Shown here piece after piece: positions 1 through 7,434 of a stretch of DNA of 7,515 nt. The DNA is from an uncultured Bacilli bacterium (GTDB lineage Bacteria; Bacillota_I; Bacilli_A; RF39; UBA660), in contig CANRDA010000048.1 in the NCBI GenBank assembly GCA_947629285.1, forward strand, positions 1 through 7,515. Direction: 5' to 3'. The first letter of the stretch is position 1. Every line of letters starts with the position of its first letter. The translations under genes were made by a program, and so were the position numbers. The notes under the pieces are model-generated. The model made no database searches and was not told the DNA's origin. It saw only the letters and a program-made list of their open reading frames with translations.

Positions 1-1
1 C

Positions 2-433
2 GGTTTCAATTTTAGTACTGAGGATAAAATATTAAGGTGGTTAGTTAGAGGAGATACTATTTATGATGTTGAGATTCCAAGTGATGCAGATATAATTGAT
101 TGTGAAAGTGTGTCTGCTCCACATGGTGTGTTTAGAAGTAATAAAATTATATTACATAATCCAAAAAAAGTGACTGATGAAATGGCTTTAGATTTATATA
201 AAAAATCTAACTTGCCAGAAAAATCATACTATAAATCTTTGGCTGGATGTATGGTAAGAGGATATAAAAACACTTGTCTAAATATTATCAAAGATAAGGT
301 TAATAAAGATAATATCGATTTAGTTTTAAGTGAGATAGATGACTTTACAAGACCATATAAAAGTAATGATTCAGAAAATAAAGTTTTTGATGATGTAATG
401 GATATACTAAATAAAATAAAAAATCAAAGGTAG
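2..433 (+). CDS. conserved protein of unknown function, 3' part only
   Basis: The reading frame is open from the left edge, beginning at base 2 with residues GFNFSTEDKILRWLVRGDTI, and ends at a TAG at 431-433, so 143 residues are visible and the N-terminus lies outside the window. An internal GTG at 110 could act as a start but has no ribosome binding site, and the coding pattern continues upstream of it, so I treat the gene as truncated by the window. The visible part is soluble, with no membrane segment or signal peptide. It has a central basic/aromatic block (APHGVFRSNKIIL, then NLPEKSYYKSLAGCMVRGY) and a helical, charged C-terminus. I do not recognise a named family. It shows none of the cysteine or nuclease motifs expected at the C-terminus of AddB, so it does not look like the AddA partner despite its position. 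It is probably cotranscribed with addA. Confidence 0.75.
   Translation, partial: GFNFSTEDKILRWLVRGDTIYDVEIPSDADIIDCESVSAPHGVFRSNKIILHNPKKVTDEMALDLYKKSNLPEKSYYKSLAGCMVRGYKNTCLNIIKDKVNKDNIDLVLSEIDDFTRPYKSNDSENKVFDDVMDILNKIKNQR
426..430 (+). promoter_or_regulatory. ribosome binding site of addA
   Basis: AAAGG lies inside the last codons of the upstream gene, directly before its TAG stop and 10 bases before the addA ATG. The overlap suggests that translation of addA is coupled to that of the preceding gene. The match to the Shine-Dalgarno consensus is only moderate. Confidence 0.5.
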
Positions 434-440
434 TGATAAA

Positions 441-3400
441 ATGAGTAAATGGACAAATGAACAAGAAGAAGCTATAACAAAGACAGGTACTAATATTATT
501 GTATCTGCAGGAGCAGGTAGTGGTAAAACTGCAGTCTTAACTGAAAGAACTATTAGAAAACTATTAAATGGGGGTAACATTAATAGACTTTTAATACTAA
601 CTTTTACAAATGCAGCAGCAGGAGAGATGAAGGATAGAATTAGAAGTGCGATTAAGGGTGCAAACCTTAAAGAACAACTAGATTATATAGACTCATCTTA
701 TATAACTACATTTGATTCATTTGCCCTATCAATCGTTAGGAGATACCACACCCTCCTAAAACTAACAAATGATATATCTATAATGGATTCATCTATAGAA
801 ACACTTAAGACAAATGAATTTATAGATGAAATATTTGAAAACATGTATGAAGATGAAGACTTCGATAAATTAATTAAAGACTTTGCTATTAAAAGTGATG
901 ATAACATAAAAAAAATAGTAAAAGAAGCATCTAGCAAACTAGATTTAATTCCTGAGAAAAGAGAATATTTAAACAGTTATATAGATACTCATTTTAATGA
1001 AAAGTTTATAGATGATAAAATAAACGATTATATAAATATAATAAATAAAGAGATATCTTTTATTAAAGAAGATTATAAAGAATTAACTTCTAGGGTAGAT
1101 AATAAATTTATAGAAACCTACAATATAGAACCATTAATAAATTCTAAAACCTACGAAGAGATTAAAAATAGTTTAACTTTAATAGGAAGTCCAAGAAAGA
1201 ATAAAAACTGCGAGGAAGACTTTAAAATATATAAAGATAGAATTGATGTACGCAAAAAGAAATTAATAGAATTAACTAGATTTAAAGATACAAAAGATAT
1301 AAAAGACTCACTTTTATCAACAGAGCCTTATATAAGAGCTATAATAAAAATAATATTAAAATTTGATGAGATGTTTTTAGATTATAAAAACAAGATGAAC
1401 TTATATACATTTACTGATATTGCTTTAATGGCTATAAAAGTTATAAAAGAAAATCCTAATGTTAAAGAAGAATTAAAGAACAGTTTTGATGAAATAATGG
1501 TAGATGAATACCAAGATACAAGTAATATACAAGAAGAGTTTATAAACTTAATATCTAATAATAATGTATATATGGTTGGAGATATAAAACAGTCTATATA
1601 TAGATTTAGACATGCTAATCCTTATATATTTAGAAACAAATACGATAACTATTCTAAAAACTTAGGGGGAATAAAGATAGACTTACTTAAAAACTTTAGG
1701 TCTCGTAGTGAGGTATTAGATAATATAAACTTGATATTTAATCTAATTATGGATAACGAAGTAGGAGACGCAGAGTATAAAGAGTCTCATCAGATGAATT
1801 TTGGTAACAAAAGTTATATAGAAGAGTGTAAGACAGATCAAAACTACAATATGGAAATATTTAACTACAATCCAAAAGATATAGACTATACAACAGATGA
1901 GATTGAGGCTTTCACAACTGCATATGATATTAAAGATAAAATAGAAAACAAGTATCTTGTAGTAGATAAAAAAACAAAGACACTTCGTCCTTGCACCTAT
2001 AGTGATTTTGCAATAATAATGGATAGGGGAACAGCTTTTGATTTGTATAAAAAGATATTTGAATATGTAGGAATACCTATAGTACAGATAAAAAATGAAA
2101 AACTAACTATAGATGATGATATAATCGTACTTAAAAATTTAATAAATTTAATAGTTAAAGTAAATCTAAATGAAATAGATGATGAGTTTAAATACTTATT
2201 TACAAGTGTATCAAGGTCTTATATATTTAGAACGCCTGATGAAGAGATATTTGATATAATAAAGTCTAATAACTTTTATGATAGTGAATTATATAAAAAG
2301 TGTAAAAAGATTGATATAACTGAAATATCTAATATAGAACTATTAAATAAAGTATTAGATGAATTTGATTACTATAAAAAGTTAATAACTACTAATAATA
2401 TAAAAGAGTCTATGATAAGACTAGACTACTTAAAAGACTTAAGTATATCCTTATCTAACATCGGATATAACGTTATAGATTTTGCCCATTATTTAACTAA
2501 AATGATAGAAAGTGGAGAGATAGAATACTCACTTAATAGTGATTCTATTAACTCAGTAAAAATACTTAATATACATAAAAGTAAAGGACTTGAATATAGT
2601 ATATGTTACTTTACCGGGCTATATAAGAAATCTAACGATGAAGATTCAAAGGCTAAATTTATAGTAGATTCTAACTATAATATAATAACCCCTTATTATG
2701 ATAATGGAATAAAAGAGACTATATTAAAAGATTTACTTTTAAATGAAGAGTTAAGAGAATCTATAAGTGAAAAAATAAGACTATTTTATGTTGCTTTAAC
2801 TCGTGCGAAAGAAAAAATAATTATAGTGTGTCCAATAGATTTAGAAAAAGAATCATTTGATACACTAGTTCCAAGTGAGATAAGACTTAAATACAATAGA
2901 ATATCAAAGATGTTAGATAGTATTGCTAAAGTACTAACTCCATATATAAAAGAAATAGACTTTAATAAGGTAATACTAACTCACGATTATGAAAATACTA
3001 AAAGCTTGTATTACAAAGAAAAAGTAAAAAAGATAGATGCTAAAATAAAAAAACTATCTAATAATATAGAATATGAATTAATAGATGAAGCAAGATATTC
3101 TAAGACTACTCATAAACTCATTACAAAAGAAGAATACGAAAACATGACAAGTGGTACTAACCTTCATTATGTGTTTGAAACAGAAGAATTTAAAACTACT
3201 ACTAATCCTTATATACTTAAGTTTTTAAAACATATAGATAATAACTATATAAATATATATAAAGAATACGAATTCGTATATGAAGATGATAATGATTTTA
3301 AACACGGTATAATAGACTTAATGTTAGAGTATGAAAATAGTATCTCTATAATAGATTATAAGATGAAAAATATAGCAGATGAAAACTATTTAAATCAGTT

Positions 3401-3497
3401 GAATGGATATAAAAAATATATTGAAAGTATAAGTAAAAAAGATGTATCAATTTATCTTTATTCAATACTCGATGATAAATTAGAAAACTTAAATTAA
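441..3497 (+). CDS. addA: ATP-dependent helicase/nuclease subunit A (AddA)
   Basis: AddA is the UvrD/RecB-like motor and nuclease subunit of AddAB, the Bacillota counterpart of RecBCD. It processes double-strand ends in the cytoplasm for RecA-dependent repair; in the family it translocates 3'-5' and its nuclease cuts the 3'-ended strand. Superfamily 1 helicase motifs are all visible: Q motif at W4-Q8, Walker A AGAGSGKT at 23-30, Walker B VDEYQDT at 354-360, VGDIKQSIYRFR at 379-390, KNFRSR at 417-422, IHKSKGLE at 711-718 and FYVALTRAKEK at 782-792. The C-terminal nuclease domain has GTNLH at 905-909, D959 in GIIDLM, DYK at 972-974 and Y983..Q986, matching the catalytic pattern of RecB-family nucleases. 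At 1018 residues it is shorter than the roughly 1200-residue Bacillus AddA, yet every motif is intact, so linker or accessory domains seem trimmed rather than the gene broken. The start is the first ATG after the upstream stop. addB is not visible. Confidence 0.95.
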   Translation: MSKWTNEQEEAITKTGTNIIVSAGAGSGKTAVLTERTIRKLLNGGNINRLLILTFTNAAAGEMKDRIRSAIKGANLKEQLDYIDSSYITTFDSFALSIVRRYHTLLKLTNDISIMDSSIETLKTNEFIDEIFENMYEDEDFDKLIKDFAIKSDDNIKKIVKEASSKLDLIPEKREYLNSYIDTHFNEKFIDDKINDYINIINKEISFIKEDYKELTSRVDNKFIETYNIEPLINSKTYEEIKNSLTLIGSPRKNKNCEEDFKIYKDRIDVRKKKLIELTRFKDTKDIKDSLLSTEPYIRAIIKIILKFDEMFLDYKNKMNLYTFTDIALMAIKVIKENPNVKEELKNSFDEIMVDEYQDTSNIQEEFINLISNNNVYMVGDIKQSIYRFRHANPYIFRNKYDNYSKNLGGIKIDLLKNFRSRSEVLDNINLIFNLIMDNEVGDAEYKESHQMNFGNKSYIEECKTDQNYNMEIFNYNPKDIDYTTDEIEAFTTAYDIKDKIENKYLVVDKKTKTLRPCTYSDFAIIMDRGTAFDLYKKIFEYVGIPIVQIKNEKLTIDDDIIVLKNLINLIVKVNLNEIDDEFKYLFTSVSRSYIFRTPDEEIFDIIKSNNFYDSELYKKCKKIDITEISNIELLNKVLDEFDYYKKLITTNNIKESMIRLDYLKDLSISLSNIGYNVIDFAHYLTKMIESGEIEYSLNSDSINSVKILNIHKSKGLEYSICYFTGLYKKSNDEDSKAKFIVDSNYNIITPYYDNGIKETILKDLLLNEELRESISEKIRLFYVALTRAKEKIIIVCPIDLEKESFDTLVPSEIRLKYNRISKMLDSIAKVLTPYIKEIDFNKVILTHDYENTKSLYYKEKVKKIDAKIKKLSNNIEYELIDEARYSKTTHKLITKEEYENMTSGTNLHYVFETEEFKTTTNPYILKFLKHIDNNYINIYKEYEFVYEDDNDFKHGIIDLMLEYENSISIIDYKMKNIADENYLNQLNGYKKYIESISKKDVSIYLYSILDDKLENLN

Positions 3498-3510
3498 TTT
3501 TAAGTTTTTT
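3482..3510 (+). terminator. AT-only hairpin with T-tract at the end of addA
   Basis: AAAACTTAAA (3484-3493) pairs perfectly with TTTAAGTTTT (3499-3508) around a five-base loop, and two further outer pairs (one G-T) extend the stem to 3482/3510. The addA TAA stop (3495-3497) lies in the loop and the 3' arm ends in six Ts. The arrangement fits an intrinsic terminator of A-tract/stem/T-tract type, but the stem has one G-C pair only, so it may be weak or may arise from the AT-rich background. Confidence 0.4.
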
Positions 3511-3557
3511 GTTACCTGTTATTTTGCAATATATTTTTACAAATTAATTGACGTATA

Positions 3558-3586
3558 CTGACTTTTCGTTAGAAATTTGGTACAAT
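3558..3586 (+). promoter_or_regulatory. likely SigA-type promoter of polA
   Basis: CTGACT at 3558-3563 resembles the -35 box TTGACA. After a 17-base spacer follows TACAAT at 3581-3586, preceded by TGG, which makes an extended -10 element. Transcription would start near 3592-3594, only about ten bases before the polA ATG. A second -35-like box, TTGACG at 3548-3553, has only a weaker TAGAAA (3570-3575) at a workable distance. Which box is used cannot be decided from sequence. Confidence 0.45.
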
Positions 3587-3592
3587 GTTAAT

Positions 3593-3598
3593 GGTGAT
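3593..3598 (+). promoter_or_regulatory. ribosome binding site of polA
   Basis: GGTGAT matches the 3' half of the extended Shine-Dalgarno AGGAGGTGATC. Aligned on that consensus it sits at normal distance from ATG 3602 (the GG ends 7 bases before it). This supports 3602 as the start rather than the upstream TTG at 3548. Confidence 0.5.
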
Positions 3599-3601
3599 GT
3601 T

Positions 3602-6172
3602 ATGGAAAAAATAATTATGGTAGATGGAAATAACCTACTTTTTAGGAGTTTTTATGCTACTGCATATAATGGTAATTTTATGAGAAATTCTAAAAGTTTT
3701 CCAACAAACGCACTATATGGATTTGCTAATATGATAAATAAAATAGTAGCTGAAGAAAGTCCAACATATATGATAGTAGCTTTTGATAAAGGAAAAACAT
3801 TTAGACATGAAAAATATGATTTTTATAAAGGCGGAAGAGATGAAACTCCAAATGAACTTAAAGTACAATTCCCAATTGCTAAAGAAATGCTTGATGCAAT
3901 GGGTATAAAATATTATGAAATAGATAATTACGAAGCTGATGATATAATAGGAACATTTGCTAAATATTGCGATAGTGATGATAAATATGATGGTTTAATA
4001 ATTAGTAGTGATAAAGATTTATTACAACTCATATCTAAGCATGTAGAAATGAAATTATTGAAACAAAAGGATTATATAAGATATAATGAAGAATCATTTA
4101 AAAATGACTGGGGAATAGAACCTATAAATATAATCGATTTAAAAGCCTTAATGGGAGACCCGAGTGATAATATTCCTGGTGTTAAAGGGATAGGTGAGAA
4201 AACGGCATTAAAACTTTTAACAGAGTATAAGACCATAGATAACATATATCAAAATATAGATAATATTAAAGGTGCTTTAAAAAATAAATTAGTAGATGAT
4301 AAAAAAAGTGCTTATATGAGTTATGAGATTGCAACTATATTTAGAGATGTTCCAATGGATATAAGTATTGAAGATATAAAATATAAAGGTCCAAATGAAA
4401 AACTCATAGATATCTATAAAGATTTGGAATTTCATTCACTTTTAAAAAATATTAGTGAAAATATTAAGTTTGAGCAAGAAAAATTTGATTATGAAGTAGT
4501 AGAAGATTTAAGTTGCATTAATATAGATAGTAATACTTCTATTTATCTTGGAATGGATGATACTAACTATCACAATGCTAACTTAGTTGGAATGGGTGTA
4601 TATAATGAAAATACTTCACTATTTATTCCTGGAGAATTATTAAAACAAAATCCATCGTTTTTAACTAAAGTAACACTCTACACATATGACTATAAAAAAC
4701 TTTTGGTAGTATGTTCTAAATATAATATAGATATATCTAATATAGTATTCGATACCGCTCTTGCTGCATATTTACTTGAATATACTATAAAAGATGATAT
4801 TGCATATCTGGCAGAGGAATTAAATTATAAACTATCTTCTTCTTACGATATAAAAAAAGAAAATTTAAATATGGAAGAAGAGTGCGTAAGACGTGCTAAA
4901 TTCATCCATGAAACAAAAGATAAGTTAGAGCAAGATTTAAAAGATAAAGAACTTTATAACTTGTTTAAAGATGTAGAAATGCCTTTAAGTGAAGTTCTAG
5001 CTGATATGGAATGTACAGGATTTAAAGTAGATAAAAATAGGTTGCTCGAAATGGGTGAAGAGTTAAAAATAAAGATAGAACTTATTACTAAAGATATATA
5101 TAACTATGCTGGAGAAGAATTTAATATACAATCTCCTGCTCAATTAAGTGAAGTTTTATTTGATAAATTAGGCTTACCACATAAGTCTAAAAAAGGTAAA
5201 ATGGGTTATTCTACTGCTGCTGATGTACTTGAAAAATTAAAGGATAAGCACCCAATAGTTAATTTAATATTAGAATATAGACTTATAACAAAACTATACG
5301 CATCATACATAGAAGGTTTAATAAACTTTATACACGAGGATGGTAAAATACATACTATATATACACAAACTTTAACTAAGACAGGAAGACTTTCTAGTAT
5401 AGAACCTAATTTACAAAATATACCTATTAGGAATGAATATGGAAGACTAATTAGAAAAGCATTTGTTCCAAGCGAAGACTCTGTAATTGTAAGTGCGGAT
5501 TATTCACAAATAGAACTTAGATTATTTGCTTGTATGGCAGATATAAAGTCTTTAAAAGATGCATTTAATTCTGGAGTTGATGTACATACTAAAACAGCAA
5601 GTGATATATTTAAAGTACCAATAGAAGCAGTAACTAAAGATATGAGAAGAGTCGCTAAAGCAGTAAACTTTGGTATAATATATGGAATAAGTGGGTTTGG
5701 ACTTTCTGAAAATTTAAATATAGATGCTAAATCAGGAATAGAGTTTATAAATAATTATTATGAGACTTATCCAGGTATAAAAACATATAAAGAAGAAGCT
5801 ATAAAAAAGGCTCATGAGGATGGATTTGTAAAAACTTATTATGGTAGAATTAGAACTATTGAAGAGTTAAATAGTAATAGTTATCTTATTAGACAGAGTG
5901 GGGAAAGAATTGCTTTAAATACACCAATACAAGGAACTGCTGCTGATATAATTAAAATAGCAATGGTAAGACTTTTTAATGAATTTAAAAAAAGAGGATT
6001 GAAAAGCAAGATACTTGTACAGGTACACGATGAACTTGTAGTAGATACTAGAAATGATGAACTTGAGGTTGTTAAATCTCTTATGAAAGAGATTATGGAA
6101 AATGTAGTAGACCTTGGAGTAAAACTCATTGTAGATGTTGAATATGGTGATGATTGGTATCAAGCAAAATAG
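3602..6172 (+). CDS. polA: DNA polymerase I
   Basis: This 856-residue family A polymerase fills gaps in repair and, with its 5' nuclease, removes Okazaki RNA primers. The N-terminal 5'-3' nuclease shows its acidic metal-binding residues at D8 (VDGNN), D62 (FDKGK), E111/D113/D114 (EADD), D137/D139 (SSDKD) and D186/D189 (GDPSDN), followed by a helix-hairpin-helix (GVKGIGEKTA). The middle domain corresponds to the 3'-5' exonuclease fold but lacks the catalytic acids: the region aligned with E. coli D355/E357 reads YLGMDD before ANLVG, and the D424 and Y497/D501 motifs are not recognisable, so proofreading is probably absent, as in Bacillus and Taq PolA. The polymerase domain has TGRLSS, motif A DYSQIELR (633-640), motif B R682, K686, F690, Y694, G695, and motif C VHDE (808-811). 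All catalytic polymerase residues are present. The ATG at 3602 is chosen because MEKIIMVDGNN fits the family N-terminus; an 18-residue extension from TTG 3548 would run through the promoter. It appears to be a single gene with its own promoter. Confidence 0.97.
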   Translation: MEKIIMVDGNNLLFRSFYATAYNGNFMRNSKSFPTNALYGFANMINKIVAEESPTYMIVAFDKGKTFRHEKYDFYKGGRDETPNELKVQFPIAKEMLDAMGIKYYEIDNYEADDIIGTFAKYCDSDDKYDGLIISSDKDLLQLISKHVEMKLLKQKDYIRYNEESFKNDWGIEPINIIDLKALMGDPSDNIPGVKGIGEKTALKLLTEYKTIDNIYQNIDNIKGALKNKLVDDKKSAYMSYEIATIFRDVPMDISIEDIKYKGPNEKLIDIYKDLEFHSLLKNISENIKFEQEKFDYEVVEDLSCINIDSNTSIYLGMDDTNYHNANLVGMGVYNENTSLFIPGELLKQNPSFLTKVTLYTYDYKKLLVVCSKYNIDISNIVFDTALAAYLLEYTIKDDIAYLAEELNYKLSSSYDIKKENLNMEEECVRRAKFIHETKDKLEQDLKDKELYNLFKDVEMPLSEVLADMECTGFKVDKNRLLEMGEELKIKIELITKDIYNYAGEEFNIQSPAQLSEVLFDKLGLPHKSKKGKMGYSTAADVLEKLKDKHPIVNLILEYRLITKLYASYIEGLINFIHEDGKIHTIYTQTLTKTGRLSSIEPNLQNIPIRNEYGRLIRKAFVPSEDSVIVSADYSQIELRLFACMADIKSLKDAFNSGVDVHTKTASDIFKVPIEAVTKDMRRVAKAVNFGIIYGISGFGLSENLNIDAKSGIEFINNYYETYPGIKTYKEEAIKKAHEDGFVKTYYGRIRTIEELNSNSYLIRQSGERIALNTPIQGTAADIIKIAMVRLFNEFKKRGLKSKILVQVHDELVVDTRNDELEVVKSLMKEIMENVVDLGVKLIVDVEYGDDWYQAK

Positions 6173-6203
6173 ATTGATTATAAATAGTGCTATGAAAAGT
6201 TAG

Positions 6204-6257
6204 TGGTTTAAAATTAACTTAAGTAAACCAATAAATAGATATTAGTTAATTTTGAAT
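6204..6257. repeat. two overlapping inverted repeats between polA and the pilin-like gene
   Basis: Stem 1 is TGGTTTA (6204-6210) with TAAACCA (6224-6230), seven perfect pairs around a 13-base loop. Stem 2 is AAAATTAACT (6210-6219) with AGTTAATTTT (6244-6253), ten perfect pairs, extendable to 6206/6257 with two G-T pairs. They share bases 6206-6210, so in RNA only one can form at a time. No clean T-tract follows either stem, so this is not a textbook terminator. It may end the polA transcript inefficiently, or regulate the downstream gene, or reflect AT-rich chance pairing. Confidence 0.4.
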
Positions 6258-6274
6258 GTAAAAAATTATTCTTC

Positions 6275-6305
6275 TTGACAGTTGTATATGAGAAAAAAGT
6301 AAAAA
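6275..6305 (+). promoter_or_regulatory. possible promoter of the pilin-like gene
   Basis: A perfect -35 box TTGACA lies at 6275-6280. The only -10-like sequence at a plausible distance is TAAAAA (6300-6305), with a long 19-base spacer, and it would put the transcription start next to the ribosome binding site. The same nine bases TCTTGACAG recur at the right edge of the window. The -35 is convincing; the -10 is weak. Confidence 0.35.
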
Positions 6306-6311
6306 ATTAAT

Positions 6312-6316
6312 GGAGG
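6312..6316 (+). promoter_or_regulatory. ribosome binding site of the pilin-like gene
   Basis: GGAGG sits 7 bases before ATG 6324. It is the strongest Shine-Dalgarno in the window and fixes the start at MKKGFTLIELL, implying efficient translation. Confidence 0.8.
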
Positions 6317-6323
6317 AATTTAG

Positions 6324-7421
6324 ATGAAAAAAGGTTTTACACTTATAGAATTATTAGCTATAATAGTAATACTAGCAATAATCACATTAATAGCTACACC
6401 TATTATATTAAATATAATAAGCAATGCAAAAATTGAAACAAACGAAATTAATAAAGAATTATATTTAGATGCAGTAAAAGATGCAGTAGCAAGAAAAAAT
6501 CTAACAGAAGAGTTTAATCCAGAAGAGTGTATTATACAATCTGATGGGGATTTATTATGTAAAGATTCGGAATTACTAGTAGAAGTAAACGGAATAAAAC
6601 CATGTAGTGGGAAAATAACATTTGATGAAAAAGGAAAGATAACAAGTGATACAGTAACATATTGTAATGGAGATGATGGTACTGAGGAACCTATTGTGCC
6701 AGAGCCAAAATCATTTAAAGATGATGATTGGTCGACAATAATATCAAATGTAAAAGCTGGAAATACAGATGTATACAATGTAGGGGACGAAAAGACAATA
6801 GAATTAACTGGAGAAGTTGAAGGAACATACACAGTAAGAATAGTAAACAAATCAAATAATATAATAGATAAATGTGGAACAGACGGTTTTTCAGAAACAG
6901 CATGTGGGTTTGTAATAGAATTTAAAGATATAATAACTATGCATAATATGAATACAGAAAATAAGAATACTGGTGGATGGGAACAAAGTGAAATGAGGAC
7001 ATATATAAATAATACTATATTTAAATCGTTGCCAATTGAATTACAAAATGGGATAATAGATACAAAAGTAATATCAGGGTATGAAAAAGATGCTTCTAAG
7101 AATTATATAACAATTGATAAACTATATTTGCTATCTACGCATGAACTTTGGGTAGAAGGAAGTTCAGATAATGTAAGTGAATACGATACAGCATATAGTA
7201 ATACAAGACAATTAGATTATTATAATGGTGTGACAACTGATAGTGGTAAATATTCCCAAGCAAAAAAAAATTACGAAGGTGTTGCAACTAATTGGTGGTT
7301 ACGCTCTGCTTATTTTACTACTTCTAGTGGTTTTTACCGTGTTAACACTTATGGGTATTGGAACTATAATACTGCTACCACGACAAATGGTGTATCTCCT
7401 GCTTTTCGCCTTTCTGAATAA
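6324..7421 (+). CDS. prepilin-like protein with C-terminal DUF6273 / C-type-lectin-like domain
   Basis: The 365-residue product starts with a class III / type IV prepilin signal: MKKG, then FTLIE. Prepilin peptidase would cut after G4, leaving F5 as first residue and E9 as the conserved Glu5 of mature pilins, followed by a hydrophobic helix to about residue 33. This predicts membrane insertion and assembly into a pilus or pseudopilus. Residues 36-114 form a small domain with four cysteines (C69, C79, C94, C114). An acidic, proline-containing linker (about 115-130, EEPIVPEPK) leads to a larger domain with C184 and C194, the block WEQSEMRTYIN, LYLLSTHELW, then NWWLRSA (323-329) and GVSPAFRL (356-363) at the very end. 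I recognise this arrangement as DUF6273-like, related to formylglycine-generating-enzyme/C-type-lectin folds seen in many DGR target proteins; the assignment is from memory of the family. Codon use changes near residue 316: Arg is AGA/AGG before and CGC/CGT after, with TCT, ACT and GTT becoming common. No pilus assembly genes are in the window. Function is unknown; surface binding or adhesion is an inference. Confidence 0.85.
   Translation: MKKGFTLIELLAIIVILAIITLIATPIILNIISNAKIETNEINKELYLDAVKDAVARKNLTEEFNPEECIIQSDGDLLCKDSELLVEVNGIKPCSGKITFDEKGKITSDTVTYCNGDDGTEEPIVPEPKSFKDDDWSTIISNVKAGNTDVYNVGDEKTIELTGEVEGTYTVRIVNKSNNIIDKCGTDGFSETACGFVIEFKDIITMHNMNTENKNTGGWEQSEMRTYINNTIFKSLPIELQNGIIDTKVISGYEKDASKNYITIDKLYLLSTHELWVEGSSDNVSEYDTAYSNTRQLDYYNGVTTDSGKYSQAKKNYEGVATNWWLRSAYFTTSSGFYRVNTYGYWNYNTATTTNGVSPAFRLSE
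7311..7388 (+). other. candidate DGR-type variable region in the pilin-like gene
   Basis: Codons 330-355 lie between the WWLRSA and GVSPAFRL blocks. Of the 26 codons, 22 end in T or C (for example TAT, TTT, ACT, TCT, AGT, CGT, TAC, AAC), and residues are mostly Y, F, T, S, N, G and R. This is what random replacement of adenines in AAT/AAC template codons would produce. By my count the stretch has about 30 T and 22 A, whereas the rest of the gene is A-rich on this strand. Template repeat and reverse transcriptase are not in the window, so mutagenic homing is inferred. Alternatives are ordinary diversifying selection in a lectin-like loop, or gene conversion among paralogues. Boundaries are approximate. 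Confidence 0.45.
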
Positions 7422-7434
7422 TTAGAGTAAGTAT

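Noticed and set aside
110..433. A complete 107-residue gene starting at GTG 110
   Set aside because: The frame is open and coding-like back to the left edge and no ribosome binding site precedes 110; a truncated longer gene fits better.
3548..3601. An N-terminal extension of PolA from TTG 3548
   Set aside because: It would be translated through the likely promoter, adds residues not seen in PolA, and the ATG at 3602 has a ribosome binding site and the family N-terminus.
6320..6903. Long open frames on the - strand opposite the pilin-like gene, and others opposite addA and polA
   Set aside because: They are low-complexity Ser/Leu/Ile-rich shadows of the coding strand, with no ribosome binding sites or recognisable motifs.
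7243..7425. A 60-residue hydrophobic open frame inside the 3' end of the pilin-like gene
   Set aside because: It is out of frame with a gene that has clear domain motifs through to its stop, and no ribosome binding site precedes it.
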